Shown here: one piece after another, positions 13,054 to 26,145 of the stretch | How the letters are laid out: each line of letters opens with the position of its first letter | Position numbering within the stretch: the stretch's first letter is position 1 | Origin: Apostichopus japonicus | Lineage: Eukaryota; Echinodermata; Holothuroidea; Aspidochirotida; Stichopodidae | DNA: 64,000 bases | Assembly (NCBI RefSeq): GCF_037975245.1 | Contig: NC_092569.1 | Location: 593,001-657,000 of the forward strand | Direction of reading: 5' to 3' | Made by a program: the position numbers and the translations under genes | Notes under the pieces: generated by a model | What the model was told of the DNA's origin: nothing | Databases searched by the model: none | Seen by the model: only the letters and a program-made list of their open reading frames with translations

Positions 13054-16000
13054 TGATACCACTCTTGTCACCTGGAAAGGAATCTAAAGGGCGCCACACA
13101 CCACAGGAACAATTTTTGGAAGAATTAAAAAAAGTCGCGATTTTGGCCCAAATCGGACAAAATCATAAGGTCTTATGAAATTGGCAATTTTGGGCCAAAA
13201 ATGAAAGTTCTCAAATCTCTCCCAGAATACGTAGAAGGGACTCCCAGCACCCAGTATACGCTTCTGTCGTTAAATTCGACGAAGTTTTTGTCATTTAAAT
13301 TAGAATGACGTCAAGATATGGTTATTAAATTTCATTTTTCCACCGAAATATAAGCGTTGATACCACTCTTGTCACCTGGAAAGGAATCTAAAGGGCGCCA
13401 CACACCACAGGAACAATTTTGGGAAGAATTAAAAAAAGTCGCGATTTTGGCCAAAATCGGAGAAAATCATAAGGGTATAGCCTTATGAAATTGGCAATTT
13501 TGGGCCAAAAATGAAAGTTCTCAAATCTCTCCCAGAATACGTAGAAGGGACTCCCAGCACCCAGTAGGCGCTTCTGTCGGGTCAAAAGTTAAATTCGACG
13601 AAGTTTTTGTCATTTAAATTAGATATGAAATGACGTCAAGATATGGTTATTAAATTTCATTTTTCCACCAAAATATAAGTTTTTATCAAACTCTTGTCAC
13701 CTGGAAAGGAATCCAAAGGGCGCCACACACCACAGGAACAATTTTGGGAAGAATTAAAAAAAGTCGCGATTTTGGCCAAAATCGGAGAAAATCATAAGGG
13801 TATAGCCTTATGAAATTGGCAATTTTGGGCCAAAAATGAAAGTTCTCAAATCTCTCCCAGAATGCGTAGAAGGGACTCCCAGCACCCAGTAGACGCTTCT
13901 GTCGGGTCAAAAGTTAAATTCGACGAAGTTTTTGTCATTTAAATTAGAATGACGTCAAGATATGGTTATTAAATTTCATTTTTCCACCAAAATATAAGCG
14001 TTGATACCACTCTTGTCACCTGGAAAGGAATCCAAAGGGCGCCACACACCACAGGAACACTTTTGGGAAGAATTAAAAAAAGTCGCGATTTTGGCCAAAA
14101 TCATAAGGGTATAGCCTTATGAAATTGGCAATTTTGGGCCAAAAATGAAAGTTCTCAAATCTCTCCCAGAATGCGTAGAAGGGACTCCCAGCACCCAGTA
14201 GACGCTTCTGTCGGGTCAAAAGTTAAATTCGACGAAGTTTTTGTCATTTAAATTAGAATGACGTCAAGATATGGTTATTAAATTTCATTTTTCCACCAAA
14301 ATATAAGCGTTGATACCACTCTTGTCACCTGGAAAGGAATCCAAAGGGCGCCACACACCACAGGAACAATTTTGGGAAGAATTTAAAAAAGTCGCGATTT
14401 TGGCCAAAATCATAGGGGTATAGCCTTATGAAATTGGCAATTTTGGGCCAAAAATGAAAGTTCTCAAATCTCTCCCAGAATACGTAGAAGGGACTCCCAG
14501 CACCCAGTAGACGCTTCTGTCGGGTCAAAAGTTAAATTCGACGAAGTTTTTGTCATTTAAATTAGAATGACGTCAAGATATGGTTATTAAATTTCATTTT
14601 TCCACCAAAATATAAGCGTTGATACCACTCTTGTCACCTGGAAAGGAATCCAAAGGGCGCCACACACCACAGGAACAATTTTGGGAAGAATTAAAAAAAG
14701 TCGCGATTTTGGCCAAAATCGGAGAAAATCATAAGGGTATAGCCTTATGAAATTGGCAATTTTGGGCCAAAAATGAAAGTCCTCAAATCTCTCCCAGAAT
14801 ACGTAGAAGGGACTCCCAGCACCCAGTAGACGCTTCTGTCGGGTCAAAAGTTAAATTCGACGAAGTTTTTGTCATTTAAATTAGAATGACGTCAAGATAT
14901 GGTTATTAAATTTCATTTTTCCACCAAAATATAAGCGTTGATACCACTCTTGTCACCTGGAAAGGAATCCAAAGGGCGCCACACACCACAGGAACAATTT
15001 TGGGAAGAATTAAAAAAAGTCGCGATTTTGGCCAAAATCATAAGGGTATAGCCTTATGAAATTGGCAATTTTGGGCCAAAAATGAAAGTTCTCAAATCTC
15101 TCCCAGAATACGTAGAAGGGACTCCCAGCACCCAGTAGACGCTTCTGTCGGGTCAAAAGTTAAATTCGACGAAGTTTTTGTCATTTAATTTAGAATGACA
15201 TCAAGATATGGTTATTAAATTTCATTTTTCCACCAAAATATAAGCGTTGATACCACTCTTGTCACCTGGAAAGGAATCTAAAGGGCGCCACACACCACAG
15301 GAACAATTTTTGGAAGAATTAAAAAAAGTCGCGATTTTGGCCAAAATCGGACAAAATCATAAGGTCTTATGAAATTGGCAATTTTGGGCCAAAAATGAAA
15401 GTTCTCAAATCTCTCCCAGAATACGTAGAAGGGACTCCCAGCACCCAGTATACGCTTCTGTCGTTAAATTCGACGAAGTTTTTGTCATTTAAATTAGAAT
15501 GACGTCAAGATATGGTTATTAAATTTCATTTTTCCACCGAAATATAAGCGTTGATACCACTCTTGTCACCTGGAAAGGAATCTAAAGGGCGCCACACACC
15601 ACAGGAACAATTTTGGGAAGAATTAAAAAAAGTCGCGATTTTGGCCAAAATCGGAGAAAATCATAAGGGTATAGCCTTATGAAATTGGCAATTTTGGGCC
15701 AAAAATGAAAGTTCTCAAATCTCTCCCAGAATACGTAGAAGGGACTCCCAGCACCCAGTATACGCTTCTGTCGTTAAATTCGACGAAGTTTTTGTCATTT
15801 AAATTAGAATGACGTCAAGATATGGTTATTAAATTTCATTTTTCCACCGAAATATAAGCGTTGATACCACTCTTGTCACCTGGAAAGGAATCTAAAGGGC
15901 GCCACACACCACAGGAACAATTTTGGGAAGAATTTAAAAAAGTCGCGATTTTGGCCAAAATCATAGGGGTATAGCCTTATGAAATTGGCAATTTTGGGCC

Positions 16001-19000
16001 AAAAATGAAAGTTCTCAAATCTCTCCCAGAATACGTAGAAGGGACTCCCAGCACCCAGTAGACGCTTCTGTCGGGTCAAAAGTTAAATTCGACGAAGTTT
16101 TTGTCATTTAAATTAGAATGACGTCAAGATATGGTTATTAAATTTCATTTTTCCACCAAAATATAAGCGTTGATACCACTCTTGTCACCTGGAAAGGAAT
16201 CCAAAGGGCGCCACACACCACAGGAACAATTTTGGGAAGAATTAAAAAAAGTCGCGATTTTGGCCAAAATCGGAGAAAATCATAAGGGTATAGCCTTATG
16301 AAATTGGCAATTTTGGGCCAAAAATGAAAGTCCTCAAATCTCTCCCAGAATACGTAGAAGGGACTCCCAGCACCCAGTAGACGCTTCTGTCGGGTCAAAA
16401 GTTAAATTCGACGAAGTTTTTGTCATTTAAATTAGAATGACGTCAAGATATGGTTATTAAATTTCATTTTTCCACCAAAATATAAGCGTTGATACCACTC
16501 TTGTCACCTGGAAAGGAATCCAAAGGGCGCCACACACCACAGGAACAATTTTGGGAAGAATGAAAAAAAGTCGCGATTTTGGCCAAAATCATAAGGGTAT
16601 AGCCTTATGAAATTGGCAATTTTGGGCCAAAAATGAAAGTTCTCAAATCTCTCCCAGAATACGTAGAAGGGACTCCCAGCACCCAGTAGACGCTTCTGTC
16701 GGGTCAAAAGTTAAATTCGACGAAGTTTTTGTCATTTAATTTAGAATGACATCAAGATATGGTTATTAAATTTCATTTTTCCACCAAAATATAAGCGTTG
16801 ATACCACTCTTGTCACCTGGAAAGGAATCTAAAGGGCGCCACACACCACAGGAACAATTTTTGGAAGAATTAAAAAAAGTCGCGATTTTGGCCAAAATCG
16901 GACAAAATCATAAGGTCTTATGAAATTGGCAATTTTGGGCCAAAAATGAAAGTTCTCAAATCTCTCCCAGAATACGTAGAAGGGACTCCCAGCACCCAGT
17001 ATACGCTTCTGTCGTTAAATTCGACGAAGTTTTTGTCATTTAAATTAGAATGACGTCAAGATATGGTTATTAAATTTCATTTTTCCACCGAAATATAAGC
17101 GTTGATACCACTCTTGTCACCTGGAAAGGAATCTAAAGGGCGCCACACACCACAGGAACAATTTTGGGAAGAATTAAAAAAAGTCGCGATTTTGGCCAAA
17201 ATCGGAGAAAATCATAAGGGTATAGCCTTATGAAATTGGCAATTTTGGGCCAAAAATGAAAGTTCTCAAATCTCTCCCAGAATACGTAGAAGGGACTCCC
17301 AGCACCCAGTAGGCGCTTCTGTCGGGTCAAAAGTTAAATTCGACGAAGTTTTTGTCATTTAAATTAGATATGAAATGACGTCAAGATATGGTTATTAAAT
17401 TTCATTTTTCCACCAAAATATAAGTTTTTATCAAACTCTTGTCACCTGGAAAGGAATCCAAAGGGCGCCACACACCACAGGAACAATTTTGGGAAGAATT
17501 AAAAAAAGTCGCGATTTTGGCCAAAATCGGAGAAAATCATAAGGGTATAGCCTTATGAAATTGGCAATTTTGGGCCAAAAATGAAAGTTCTCAAATCTCT
17601 CCCAGAATGCGTAGAAGGGACTCCCAGCACCCAGTAGGCGCTTCTGTCGGGTCAAAAGTGGCATTCGACGAAGTTTTTGTCATTTAAATTAGAATGACGT
17701 CAAGATATGGTTATTAAATTTTATTTTTCCACCGAAATATAAGCGTTGATACCACTCTTGTCACCTGGAAAGGAATCCAAAGGGCGCCACACACCACAGG
17801 AACAATTTTTGGAAGAATTAAAAAAAGTCGCGATTTTGGCCAAAATCGGAGAAAATCATAAGGGTATAGCTTTATGAAATTGGCAATTTTGGGCCAAATA
17901 TGAAAGTTCTCAAATCTCTCCCAGAATACGTAGAAGGGACTCCCAGCACCCAGTAGACGCTTCTGTCTGGTCAAAAGTGGCATTCGACGAAGTTTTTGTC
18001 ATTTAAATTAGATATGAAATGACGTCAAGATATGGTTATTAAATTTCATTTTTCCACCAAAATATAAGTGTTTATAAAACGCTTGTCACCTGGAAAGGAA
18101 TCCAAAGGGCGCCACACACCACAGGAACAATTTTGGGAAGAATTAAAAAAAAGTCGCGATTTTGGCCAAAATCGGAGAAAATCATAAGGGTATAGCCTTA
18201 TGAAATTGGCAATTTTGGGCCAAAAATGAAAGTTCTCAAATCTCTCCCAGAATACGTAGAAGGGACTCCCAGCACCCAGTAGACGCTTCTGTCGGGTCAA
18301 AAGTTAAATTCGACGAAGTTTTTGTCATTTAAATTAGAATGACGTCAAGATATGGTTATTAAATTTCATTTTTCCACCAAAATATAAGCGTTGATACCAC
18401 TCTTGTCACCTGGAAAGGAATCTAAAGGGCGCCACACACCACAGGAACAATTTTGGGAAGAATGAAAAAAAGTCGCGATTTTGGCCAAAATCATAAGGGT
18501 ATAGCCTTATGAAATTGGCAATTTTGGGCCAAAAATGAAAGTTCTCAAATCTCTCCCAGAATACGTAGAAGGGACTCCCAGCACCCAGTAGACGCTTCTG
18601 TCGGGTCAAAAGTTAAATTCGACGAAGTTTTTGTCATTTAATTTAGAATGACATCAAGATATGGTTATTAAATTTCATTTTTCCACCAAAATATAAGCGT
18701 TGATACCACTCTTGTCACCTGGAAAGGAATCTAAAGGGCGCCACACACCACAGGAACAATTTTTGGAAGAATTAAAAAAAGTCGCGATTTTGGCCAAAAT
18801 CGGAGAAAATCATAAGGGACTCCCAGCACTCCCAGACTCCCAGCACTCCCAGACTCCCAGCACCCAGAAGACGCTTCTGTCGGGTCAAAAGTTAAATTCG
18901 ACGAAGTTTTTGTCATTTAAATTAGAATGACGTCAAGATATGGTTATTAAATTTCATTTTTCCACCGAAATATAAGTTTTTATAAAACTCTTGTCACCTG

Positions 19001-20668
19001 GAAAGGAATCCAAAGGGCGCCACACACCACAGGAACAATTTTGGAAAGAATTAAAAAAAGTCGCGATTTTGGCCAAAATCGGAGAAAATCATAAGATATG
19101 GTTATTAAATTTCATTTTTCCACCGAAATATAATCGTCGATACCACTCTTGTCACCTGGAAAGGAATCCAAAGGGCGCCACACACCACAGGAACAATTTT
19201 GGGAAGAATTAAAAAAAGTCGCGATTTTGGCCAAAATCGGAGAAAATCATAAGGGCCTTATGAAATTGGCAATTTTGGGCCAAAAATGAAAGTTCTCAAA
19301 TCTCTCCCAGAATACGTAGAAGGGACTCCCAGCACCCAGTAGACGCTTCTGTCGGGTCAAAAGTTAAATTCGACGAAGTTTTTGTCATTTAAATTAGAAT
19401 GACGTCAAGATATGGTTATTAAATTTCATTTTTCCACCGAAATATAAGCGTTGATACCACTCTTGTCACCTGGAAAGGTATCCAAAGGGCGCCACACACC
19501 ACAGGAACAATTTTGGGAAGAATTAAAAAAAAGTCGCGATTTTGGCCAAAATCATAAGGGTTGCCTTATGCCTTATGAAATTGCCTTATGAAATTGGCAA
19601 TTTTGTGCCAAAAATGAAAGTTCTCAATTCTCTCCCAGAATACGTAGAAGGGACTCCCAGCACCCAGTAGACGCTTCTGTCGGGTCAAAAGTTAAATTCG
19701 ACGAAGTTTTTGTCATTTAAATTAGAATGACGTCAAGATATGGTTATTAAATTTCATTTTTCCACCAAAATATAAGCGTTGATACCACTCTTGTCACCTG
19801 GAAAGGAATCCAAAGGGCGCCACACACCACAGGAACAATTTTGGGAAGAATTAAAAAAAGTCGCGATTTTGGCCAAAATAATAAGGGTATAGCCTTATGA
19901 AATTGGCAATTTTGGGCCAAAAATGAAAGTTCTCAAATCTCTCCCAGAATACGTAGAAGGGACTCCCAGCACCCAGTAGACGCTTCTGTCGGGTCAAAAG
20001 TTAAATTCGACGAAGTTTTTGTCATTTAATTTAGAATGACGTCAAGATATGGTTATTAAATTTCATTTTTCCACCAAAATATAAGCGTTGATACAACTCT
20101 TGTCACCTGGAAAGGAATCTAAAGGGCGCCACACAAAACAGGAACAATTTTTGGAAGAATTAAAAAAAGTCGCGATTTTGGCCAAAATCGGACAAAATCA
20201 TAAGGTCTTATGAAATTGGCAATTTTGGGCCAAAAATGAAAGTTCTCAAATCTCTCCCAGAATACGTAGAAGGGACTCCCAGCACCCAGTATACGCTTCT
20301 GTCGTTAAATTCGACGAAGTTTTTGTCATTTAAATTAGAATGACGTCAAGATATGGTTATTAAGATTCATTTTTCCACCGAAATATAAGCGTTGATACCA
20401 CTCTTGTCACCTGGAAAGGAATCCAAAGGGCGCCACACACCACAGGAACAATTTTGGGAAGAATTAAAAAAAGTCGCGATTTTGGCCAAAATCATAAGGG
20501 TATAGCCTTATGAAATTGGCAATTTTGGGCCAAAAATGAAAGTTCTCAAATCTCTCCCAGAATACGTAGAAGGGACTCCCAGCACCCAGTAGACGCTTCT
20601 GTCGGGTCAAAAGTTAAATTCGACGAAGTTTTTGTCATTTAAATTAGAATGACGTCAAGATATGGTTA

Positions 20669-22300
20669 TTAAATTTCATTTTTCCACCAAAATATAAGCG
20701 TTGATACCACTCTTGTCACCTGGAAAGGAATCCAAAGGGCGCCACACACCACAGGAACAATTTTGTGAAGAATTAAAAAAAGTCGCGATTTTGGCCAAAA
20801 TCGGACAAAATCATAAAGGTATAGCCTTATGAAATTGCCAATTTTGGGCCAAAAATGAAAGTTCTCAAACCTCTCCCAGAATACGTAGAAGGGACTTCCA
20901 GCACCCAGTAGACGCTTCTGTCGGGTCAAAAGTTAAATTCGACGAAGTTTTTGTCATTTAAATTAGAATGACGTCAAGATATGGTTATTAAATTTCATTT
21001 TTCCACCAAAATATAAGCGTTGATACCACTCTTGTCACCTGGAAAGGAATCCAAAGGGCGCCACACACCACAGGAACAAGTTTGGGAAGAATTAAAAAAA
21101 GTCGCGATTTTGTCCAAAATCGGACAAAATCATAAGGGTATAGCCTTATGAAATTGACAATTTTGGGCCAAAAATGAAAGTTCTCAAATCTCTCCCAGAA
21201 TACGTAGAAGGGACTCCCAGCACCCAGTAGGCGCTTCTGTCGGGTCAAAAGTTAAATTCGACGAAGTTTTTGTCATTTAAATTAGAATGACGTCAAGATA
21301 TGGTTATTAAATTTCATTTTTCCACCAAATTACAAGCGTTGATACCACTCTTGTCACCTGGAAAGGAATCCAAAGGGCGCCACACACCACAGGAACAATT
21401 TTGGGAAGAATTAAAAAAGGTCGCGATTTTGTCCAAAATCGGACAAAATCATAAGATATTGGCAATTTGTCACCAAAATCGGAGAAAATCATAAGGGTAT
21501 ATAGCCTTATGAAATTGGCAATTTTGGGCCAAAAATGAAAGTTCTCAAATCTCTCCCAGAATACGTAGAAGGGACTCCCAGCACCCAGTAGACGCTTCTG
21601 TCGGGTCAAAAGTTAAATTCGACGAAGTTTTTGTCATTTAAATTAGAATGACGTCAAGATATGGTTATTAAATTTCATTTTTCCACCAAAATATAAGCGT
21701 TGATACCACTCTTGTCACCTGGAAAGGAATCCAAAGGGCGCCACACACCACAGGAACAATTTTGTGAAGAATTAAAAAAAGTCGCGATTTTGGCCAAAAT
21801 CGGACAAAATCATAAAGGTATAGCCTTATGAAATTGCCAATTTTGGGCCAAAAATGAAAGTTCTCAAACCTCTCCCAGAATACGTAGAAGGGACTTCCAG
21901 CACCCAGTAGACGCTTCTGTCGGGTCAAAAGTTAAATTCGACGAAGTTTTTGTCATTTAAATTAGAATGACGTCAAGATATGGTTATTAAATTTCATTTT
22001 TCCACCAAAATATAAGCGTTGATACCACTCTTGTCACCTGGAAAGGAATCCAAAGGGCGCCACACACCACAGGAACAATTTTGGGAAGAATTAAAAAAGG
22101 TCGCGATTTTGTCCAAAATCGGACAAAATCATAAGATATTGGCAATTTGTCACCAAAATCGGAGAAAATCATAAGGGTATATAGCCTTATGAAATTGGCA
22201 ATTTTGGGCCAAAAATGAAAGTTCTCAAATCTCTCCCAGAATACGTAGAAGGGACTCCCAGCACCCAGTAGACGCTTCTGTCGGGTCAAAAGTTAAATTC
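20669..22300 (+). repeat. Higher-order repeat near the right array edge, offset 999 bp
   Basis: The monomer at 20669-20929, with private changes TTTTGTGAAG, CATAAAGGTATAG and GGGACTTCCAG, recurs at 21668-21928. A longer monomer at 21307-21609, carrying an extra segment with GATATTGGCAATTTGTCACC, recurs at 21987-22289. The extra segment is itself a partial satellite duplication. Confidence 0.85.
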
Positions 22301-23609
22301 GACGAAGTTTTTGTCATTTAAATTAGAATGACGTCAAGATATGGTTATTAAATTTCATTTTTCCACCAAAATATAAGCGTTGATACCACTCTTGTCACCT
22401 GGAAAGGAATCCAAAGGGCGCCACACACCACAGGAACAATTTTTGGATGAATTAAAAAAGTCGCGATTTTGGCCAAAGTCGGAGAAAATCATAAGATATG
22501 GTTATTAAATTTCATTTTTCCACCGAAATATAAGCGTTGATACCACTCTTGTCACCTGGAAAGGAATCCAAAGGGCGCCACACACCACAGGAACAATTTT
22601 GGGAAGAATTAAAAAAAGTCGCGATTTTGGCCAAAATCGGACAAAATCATAAGGGTATAGCCTTATGAAATTGGCAATTTTGGGCCAAAAATGAAAGTTC
22701 TCAAATCTCTCCCAGAATACGTAGAAGGGACTCCCAGCACCCAGTAGGCGCTTCTGTCGGGTCAAAAGTTAAATTCGACGAAATTTATGTCATTTAAATT
22801 AGAATGACGTCAAGATATGGTTATTAAATTTCATTTTTCCACCAAAATATAAGCGTTGATACCACTCTTGTCACCTGGAAAGGAATACAAAGGGCGCCAC
22901 ACACCACAGGAACATTTTTTGGATGAATTAAAAAAAGTCGCGATTTTGTCCAAAATCGGACAAAATCATAAGGTATATAGCCTTATGAAATTGGCAATTT
23001 TGGGCCAAAAATGAAAGTTCTCAAATCTCTCCCAAAATACGTAGAAGGGACTTCCAGCACCCAGTAGACGCTACTGTCGGGTCAAAAGTTAAATTCTACG
23101 CAGTTTTTGTCATTTAAATTAGAATGACGTCAAGATATGGTTATTAAATTTCATTTTTCCACCAAAATATAAGCGTTGATACCACTCTTGTCACCTGGAA
23201 AGGTATCCAAAAGGCGCCACACACCACAAGAACAATTTTTGGATGAACTAAAAAAAGTCGCGATTTTGGTCAAAATCGGACAAAATCATAAGGGTATAGC
23301 CTAATGAAATTGGCAATTTTGGGCCAAAAATGAAAGTTCTCAAATCTCTCCCAGAATACGTAGAAGGGACTCCCAGCACCCAGTAGACGCTTCTGTCGGG
23401 TCAAAAGTTAAATTCGACGAAGTTTATGTCATTTAAATTAGAATGACGTCAAGATATGGTTATTAAATTTCATTTTCCACCAAAATATAAGCGTTGATAC
23501 CACTCTTGTCACCTGGAAAGGTATCCAAAGGGCGCCACACACCACAGGAACAATTTTGGGAAGAATTAAAAAAAGTCGCGATTTTGTCCAAAATCGGACA
23601 AAATCATAT

Positions 23610-23724
23610 GCCTCCAAAGCAATAGGTGTTAATAAACTGAGTGAAATTTTTTTTTTTTTTTAAATGGGTGCCCCCATATATATGCAAGTATTACTCGTAT
23701 TATAAACACAAGTATTAGGACAAA
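23610..23724. other. Junction between satellite and LINE
   Basis: The satellite ends at AAAATCATA. A short unique stretch with a T-run (about 23648-23661) and a TATATATG tract leads into the LINE coding remnant. No target-site duplication could be assigned. Confidence 0.4.
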
Positions 23725-25760
23725 TACATTTCCATCTAGATGGACTTAGTCGCAAAGGTAATACCCATTTTCAAGAGTAATTCAAGACAAGGTTTATCGA
23801 ATTATCGACCAATTTCTATTCTCCCTGTTTTGTCCAAAATTTTGGAAAAACATGTTCACATTGCGCTTACTAGTTTCTTAGAGCAATTTGATTTATTAGA
23901 AAATGCTCAATCTGGCTTCAGATCGAAGCACTCATGCGAAACTGCTCTATTACATGTCATGAATTTATTGATGGTAGCAATTGATAAAGGAGAACTGTCT
24001 GGGGCTGTCCTATTCGACCACAGGAAAGCGTTTGATTTAGTAAATCATGATATTCTGATAAAAAAAGTTGAAATTATACCAATTTACAATGTACTATGGT
24101 ATGGTTTAAGTCGTACTTAACGAATAGAAGTCAGTATGTCGTCATGAAAGGGACTGCGTCCTCATGTATGAATATTAGTAATAGCGTTCCACAAGTTTCA
24201 ATCTTAGGACCACTCTTATTTTTAATCTATATTAATGATTTTACCTATGTTCATTCATACTTAGTAAAGATTCCTAAATCCTATTGGTCCATTCTGGTCA
24301 GCTGACCGTGGTTAATCCTGTGATTAACGCACGGTAAAATTACGGGGCATCACTTTAATAAATCTTTGGTTATATGTAACCAAAAATGTTTTGTTTTATG
24401 ATTTTTCCCCACACAAATGGTAGTGTATGAATGAAAGGGGTTAATCAACGGTCTAGCGTGCGTTACTCACATGATTAATGCACTCCGTGTGTTAATGCTA
24501 TCGCTGGATGCACTCGGGTTCCGCCCTCGTGCATCGCTTGCATTATCCCCCGATCGTGCATTAATCCTGTGAGAAACGCACGCTAGATCGTTGATTAACC
24601 CCTTATTTAACTCACTGCAAAGCCGACATGTATGCAGATGATAAGACTTTCCACATTTCAAGCTCAAACGTTGAATCTCTTCAAAGCAAGTTGAATATTG
24701 ATGCTAAAAATGTTTCCAAAGGGTGCAAGAATAATAAAATGGCAATCAATACTAATAAAACCAAATCAATGTTAATATGTTCCAGACAACGCTTTGATAA
24801 TCTACGAGGACAAACAAAGATTTCTGTCAAGAATGAAATGAATATCGTATTAGAGAATTCTGATACAGAAAAACTTTTAGGAGTCAGAATTGATTGCCAC
24901 CTGACATGGCAAGCTCAGATTGATTATATGAATATAGTACTATTAGTACAAGATTAGCTCTGTTGCGAAGGATTAAAAAGTACATAGACACTCCCACGTG
25001 CATACTTTATTATAATGGATACATTCTTCCAATACTTGACTACTGCTGTCTAGTTTGGGGAACTACCACTGCCCATAATACTGATAGAATTATTAAATTA
25101 AAGAAAAGTGCTGCACGCATTATTTTAAATGCTACATATGAAGATTGTTCAAGTGATTTATTTGCCACGCTGGGATGGAAGACTTTGACAGACCGGTAAT
25201 GTATAGAAGGTTAACTATGATATACAAGTCAATTAATGATCAAGGACCAGCTTACATGACTGAGATGTTTAAACCAATTACAAACATTCATTATCACAAT
25301 TTAAGATCCTCTACTGCAAGAAACCTGCACATTACAGGCGGCCACACTAGTTTTTATATACAACTTTTTTTCATGCATTGCCGCAAAAAGACTGGAACAA
25401 ACTAGATCAAAGAGTAAAATCAGCAAGAAATCTTAACCATTTTAAACGCCTAATATCTGATAAAGTTTAGGTCTACTTCACTTTACTTTTACCAAATTTC
25501 TTAATTTTCTTTACTCTGTTAAACGTTTTAACTATTTTATTAACCAGTTAGGTTACATCATATTTTTTTTTAATTTTGTACTTATGACTTATTAAATGTT
25601 CATACATTTTATATTATTATATGTCTTATTAGAGGGAAGATCGTGGAAGATTAGCTATTGCTAAACGAGCTATCCTCTTAAAATAAATACCCATAGTGGG
25701 ACCGGTCGACCTTAGAACGGCCAGAAGCCGTTAAAATAAAGTTTAAAAAAAAAAAAAAAA
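23725..25760 (+). pseudogene. Degenerate non-LTR retrotransposon (jockey/CR1-like), reverse transcriptase region and 3' end
   Basis: Frames in order give recognisable ORF2 pieces: NYRPISILPVLSKILEK and SGFRSKHSCETALLHV (23740-24000); the motif-A region around FDHRKAFDLVNHDIL (to about 24060); [15 protein letters not shown] (about 24210-24243); the YADD catalytic box (24628-24645); then thumb and C-terminal text such as KLLGVRIDCHLTW and SAARIILNATYEDC (to about 25360). Frames change near 24100, 24960 and 25180, and a palindromic element separates INDF from YADD. A 3' UTR of about 380 bp ends in A16 at 25745-25760. The 5' part, including the endonuclease, is missing. The family is firm; the exact clade (CR1, L2, Daphne-like) is not. 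It is a dead copy truncated by the satellite side. Confidence 0.88.
24262..24622. mobile_element. Palindromic foldback element inserted in the LINE
   Basis: Two 49-bp arms at 24435-24483 and 24556-24604 are reverse complements at 46 of 49 positions (starting AAGGGGTTAATCAACG and ending TTGATTAACCCCTT). The 72-bp spacer contains another near-palindrome, GATGCACTCGGG (24507-24518) against CCCTCGTGCATC (24524-24535). It lies exactly between the INDF and YADD blocks of the reverse transcriptase, so it is an insertion. Borders are approximate because no clear duplication was seen. A related copy of one arm motif (GTTAATCCTGTGATTAACGC) lies upstream at about 24312. Confidence 0.75.
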
Positions 25761-25895
25761 CAAGAGAATACTACCGACGCAGGGCCACGCATTCAATGGT
25801 CATTATGGGCTGCACACATGCCTCAAGAGGCATGTGCCACCGAAAGCCACCTAGCTCGCTTCTGGCCGTTCAAGGTCGACCGGTCCCGCTATGGG
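25690..25895. repeat. 38-39 bp inverted repeat across the LINE poly-A
   Basis: CCCATAGTGGGACCGGTCGA... at 25690-25728 in the LINE 3' UTR is repeated in reverse complement at 25858-25895 (GCTTCTGGCCGTT... to ...CCGCTATGGG), with one substitution and one indel. The right arm lies inside the minus-strand SINE-like sequence, so LINE and SINE share a segment. Confidence 0.85.
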
Positions 25896-26068
25896 CATTC
25901 TCCGGGTCCGAGACGTAAAGGAAGGCGCTGGTATGGGTCCTTAAGCCACACCTTTTTTGCACCCTGTCGGAACATCACTGCCCCGAGCTGGTCTCGAACC
26001 CTAACGCATTTTAACAGAAATCCGCAGGTTTATGCCTTGACAACTGCGTCAAACTCCTGAGCGCTGAT
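25762..26068 (-). mobile_element. Minus-strand SINE-like element
   Basis: On the - strand a B box GGTTCGAGACC lies at 26000-25990, downstream of an A-box-like CAGCGCTCAGGAG near 26065. The body contains the segment shared with the neighbouring LINE 3' end and, at 25815-25836, a palindrome CACATGCCTC-AA-GAGGCATGTG. Ends are not defined by duplications. Confidence 0.5.
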
Positions 26069-26145
26069 ATAGCAGAGTCAGAAATAATACTTAAAGATGC
26101 TAACCCGAGTAAAAGATGATTAATGCAAAAAGAACTCCATCGTAT

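Larger units (their letters stand above)
4113..23609 (+). repeat. Satellite DNA array, about 60 monomers of 319 bp
   Basis: Nearly uninterrupted head-to-tail repeats. The commonest monomer is exactly 319 bp (homologous points at 5364, 5683, 6002, 6321, 6640, 6959 and 7278). Variants include one of 309 bp lacking 10 bp after GGCCAAAATC, one of about 325 bp carrying ATAAGTTTTTATAAAACTC and an extra GATATGAAATG, and one lacking the GGGTCAAAA segment. Each monomer has a TGACGTCA palindrome (or a TGACATCA variant), a hairpin TCATAAGG-GTATAG-CCTTATGA and an outer GGCCAAAAT/ATTTTGGGCC pairing. The - strand frame of 65-100 codons recurs in most monomers but begins with TTG, not ATG, and follows from sequence homogeneity. 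No gene is embedded. Monomers right of about 20 kb are more diverged, as expected at an array edge. Confidence 0.97.

Noticed and set aside
4170-23400. Dozens of near-identical 65-100 codon minus-strand frames in the satellite
   Set aside because: They start at TTG, end wherever the monomer variant dictates, and are alike only because the monomers are. Length-changing variants break the frame freely, so there is no sign of protein-level selection.
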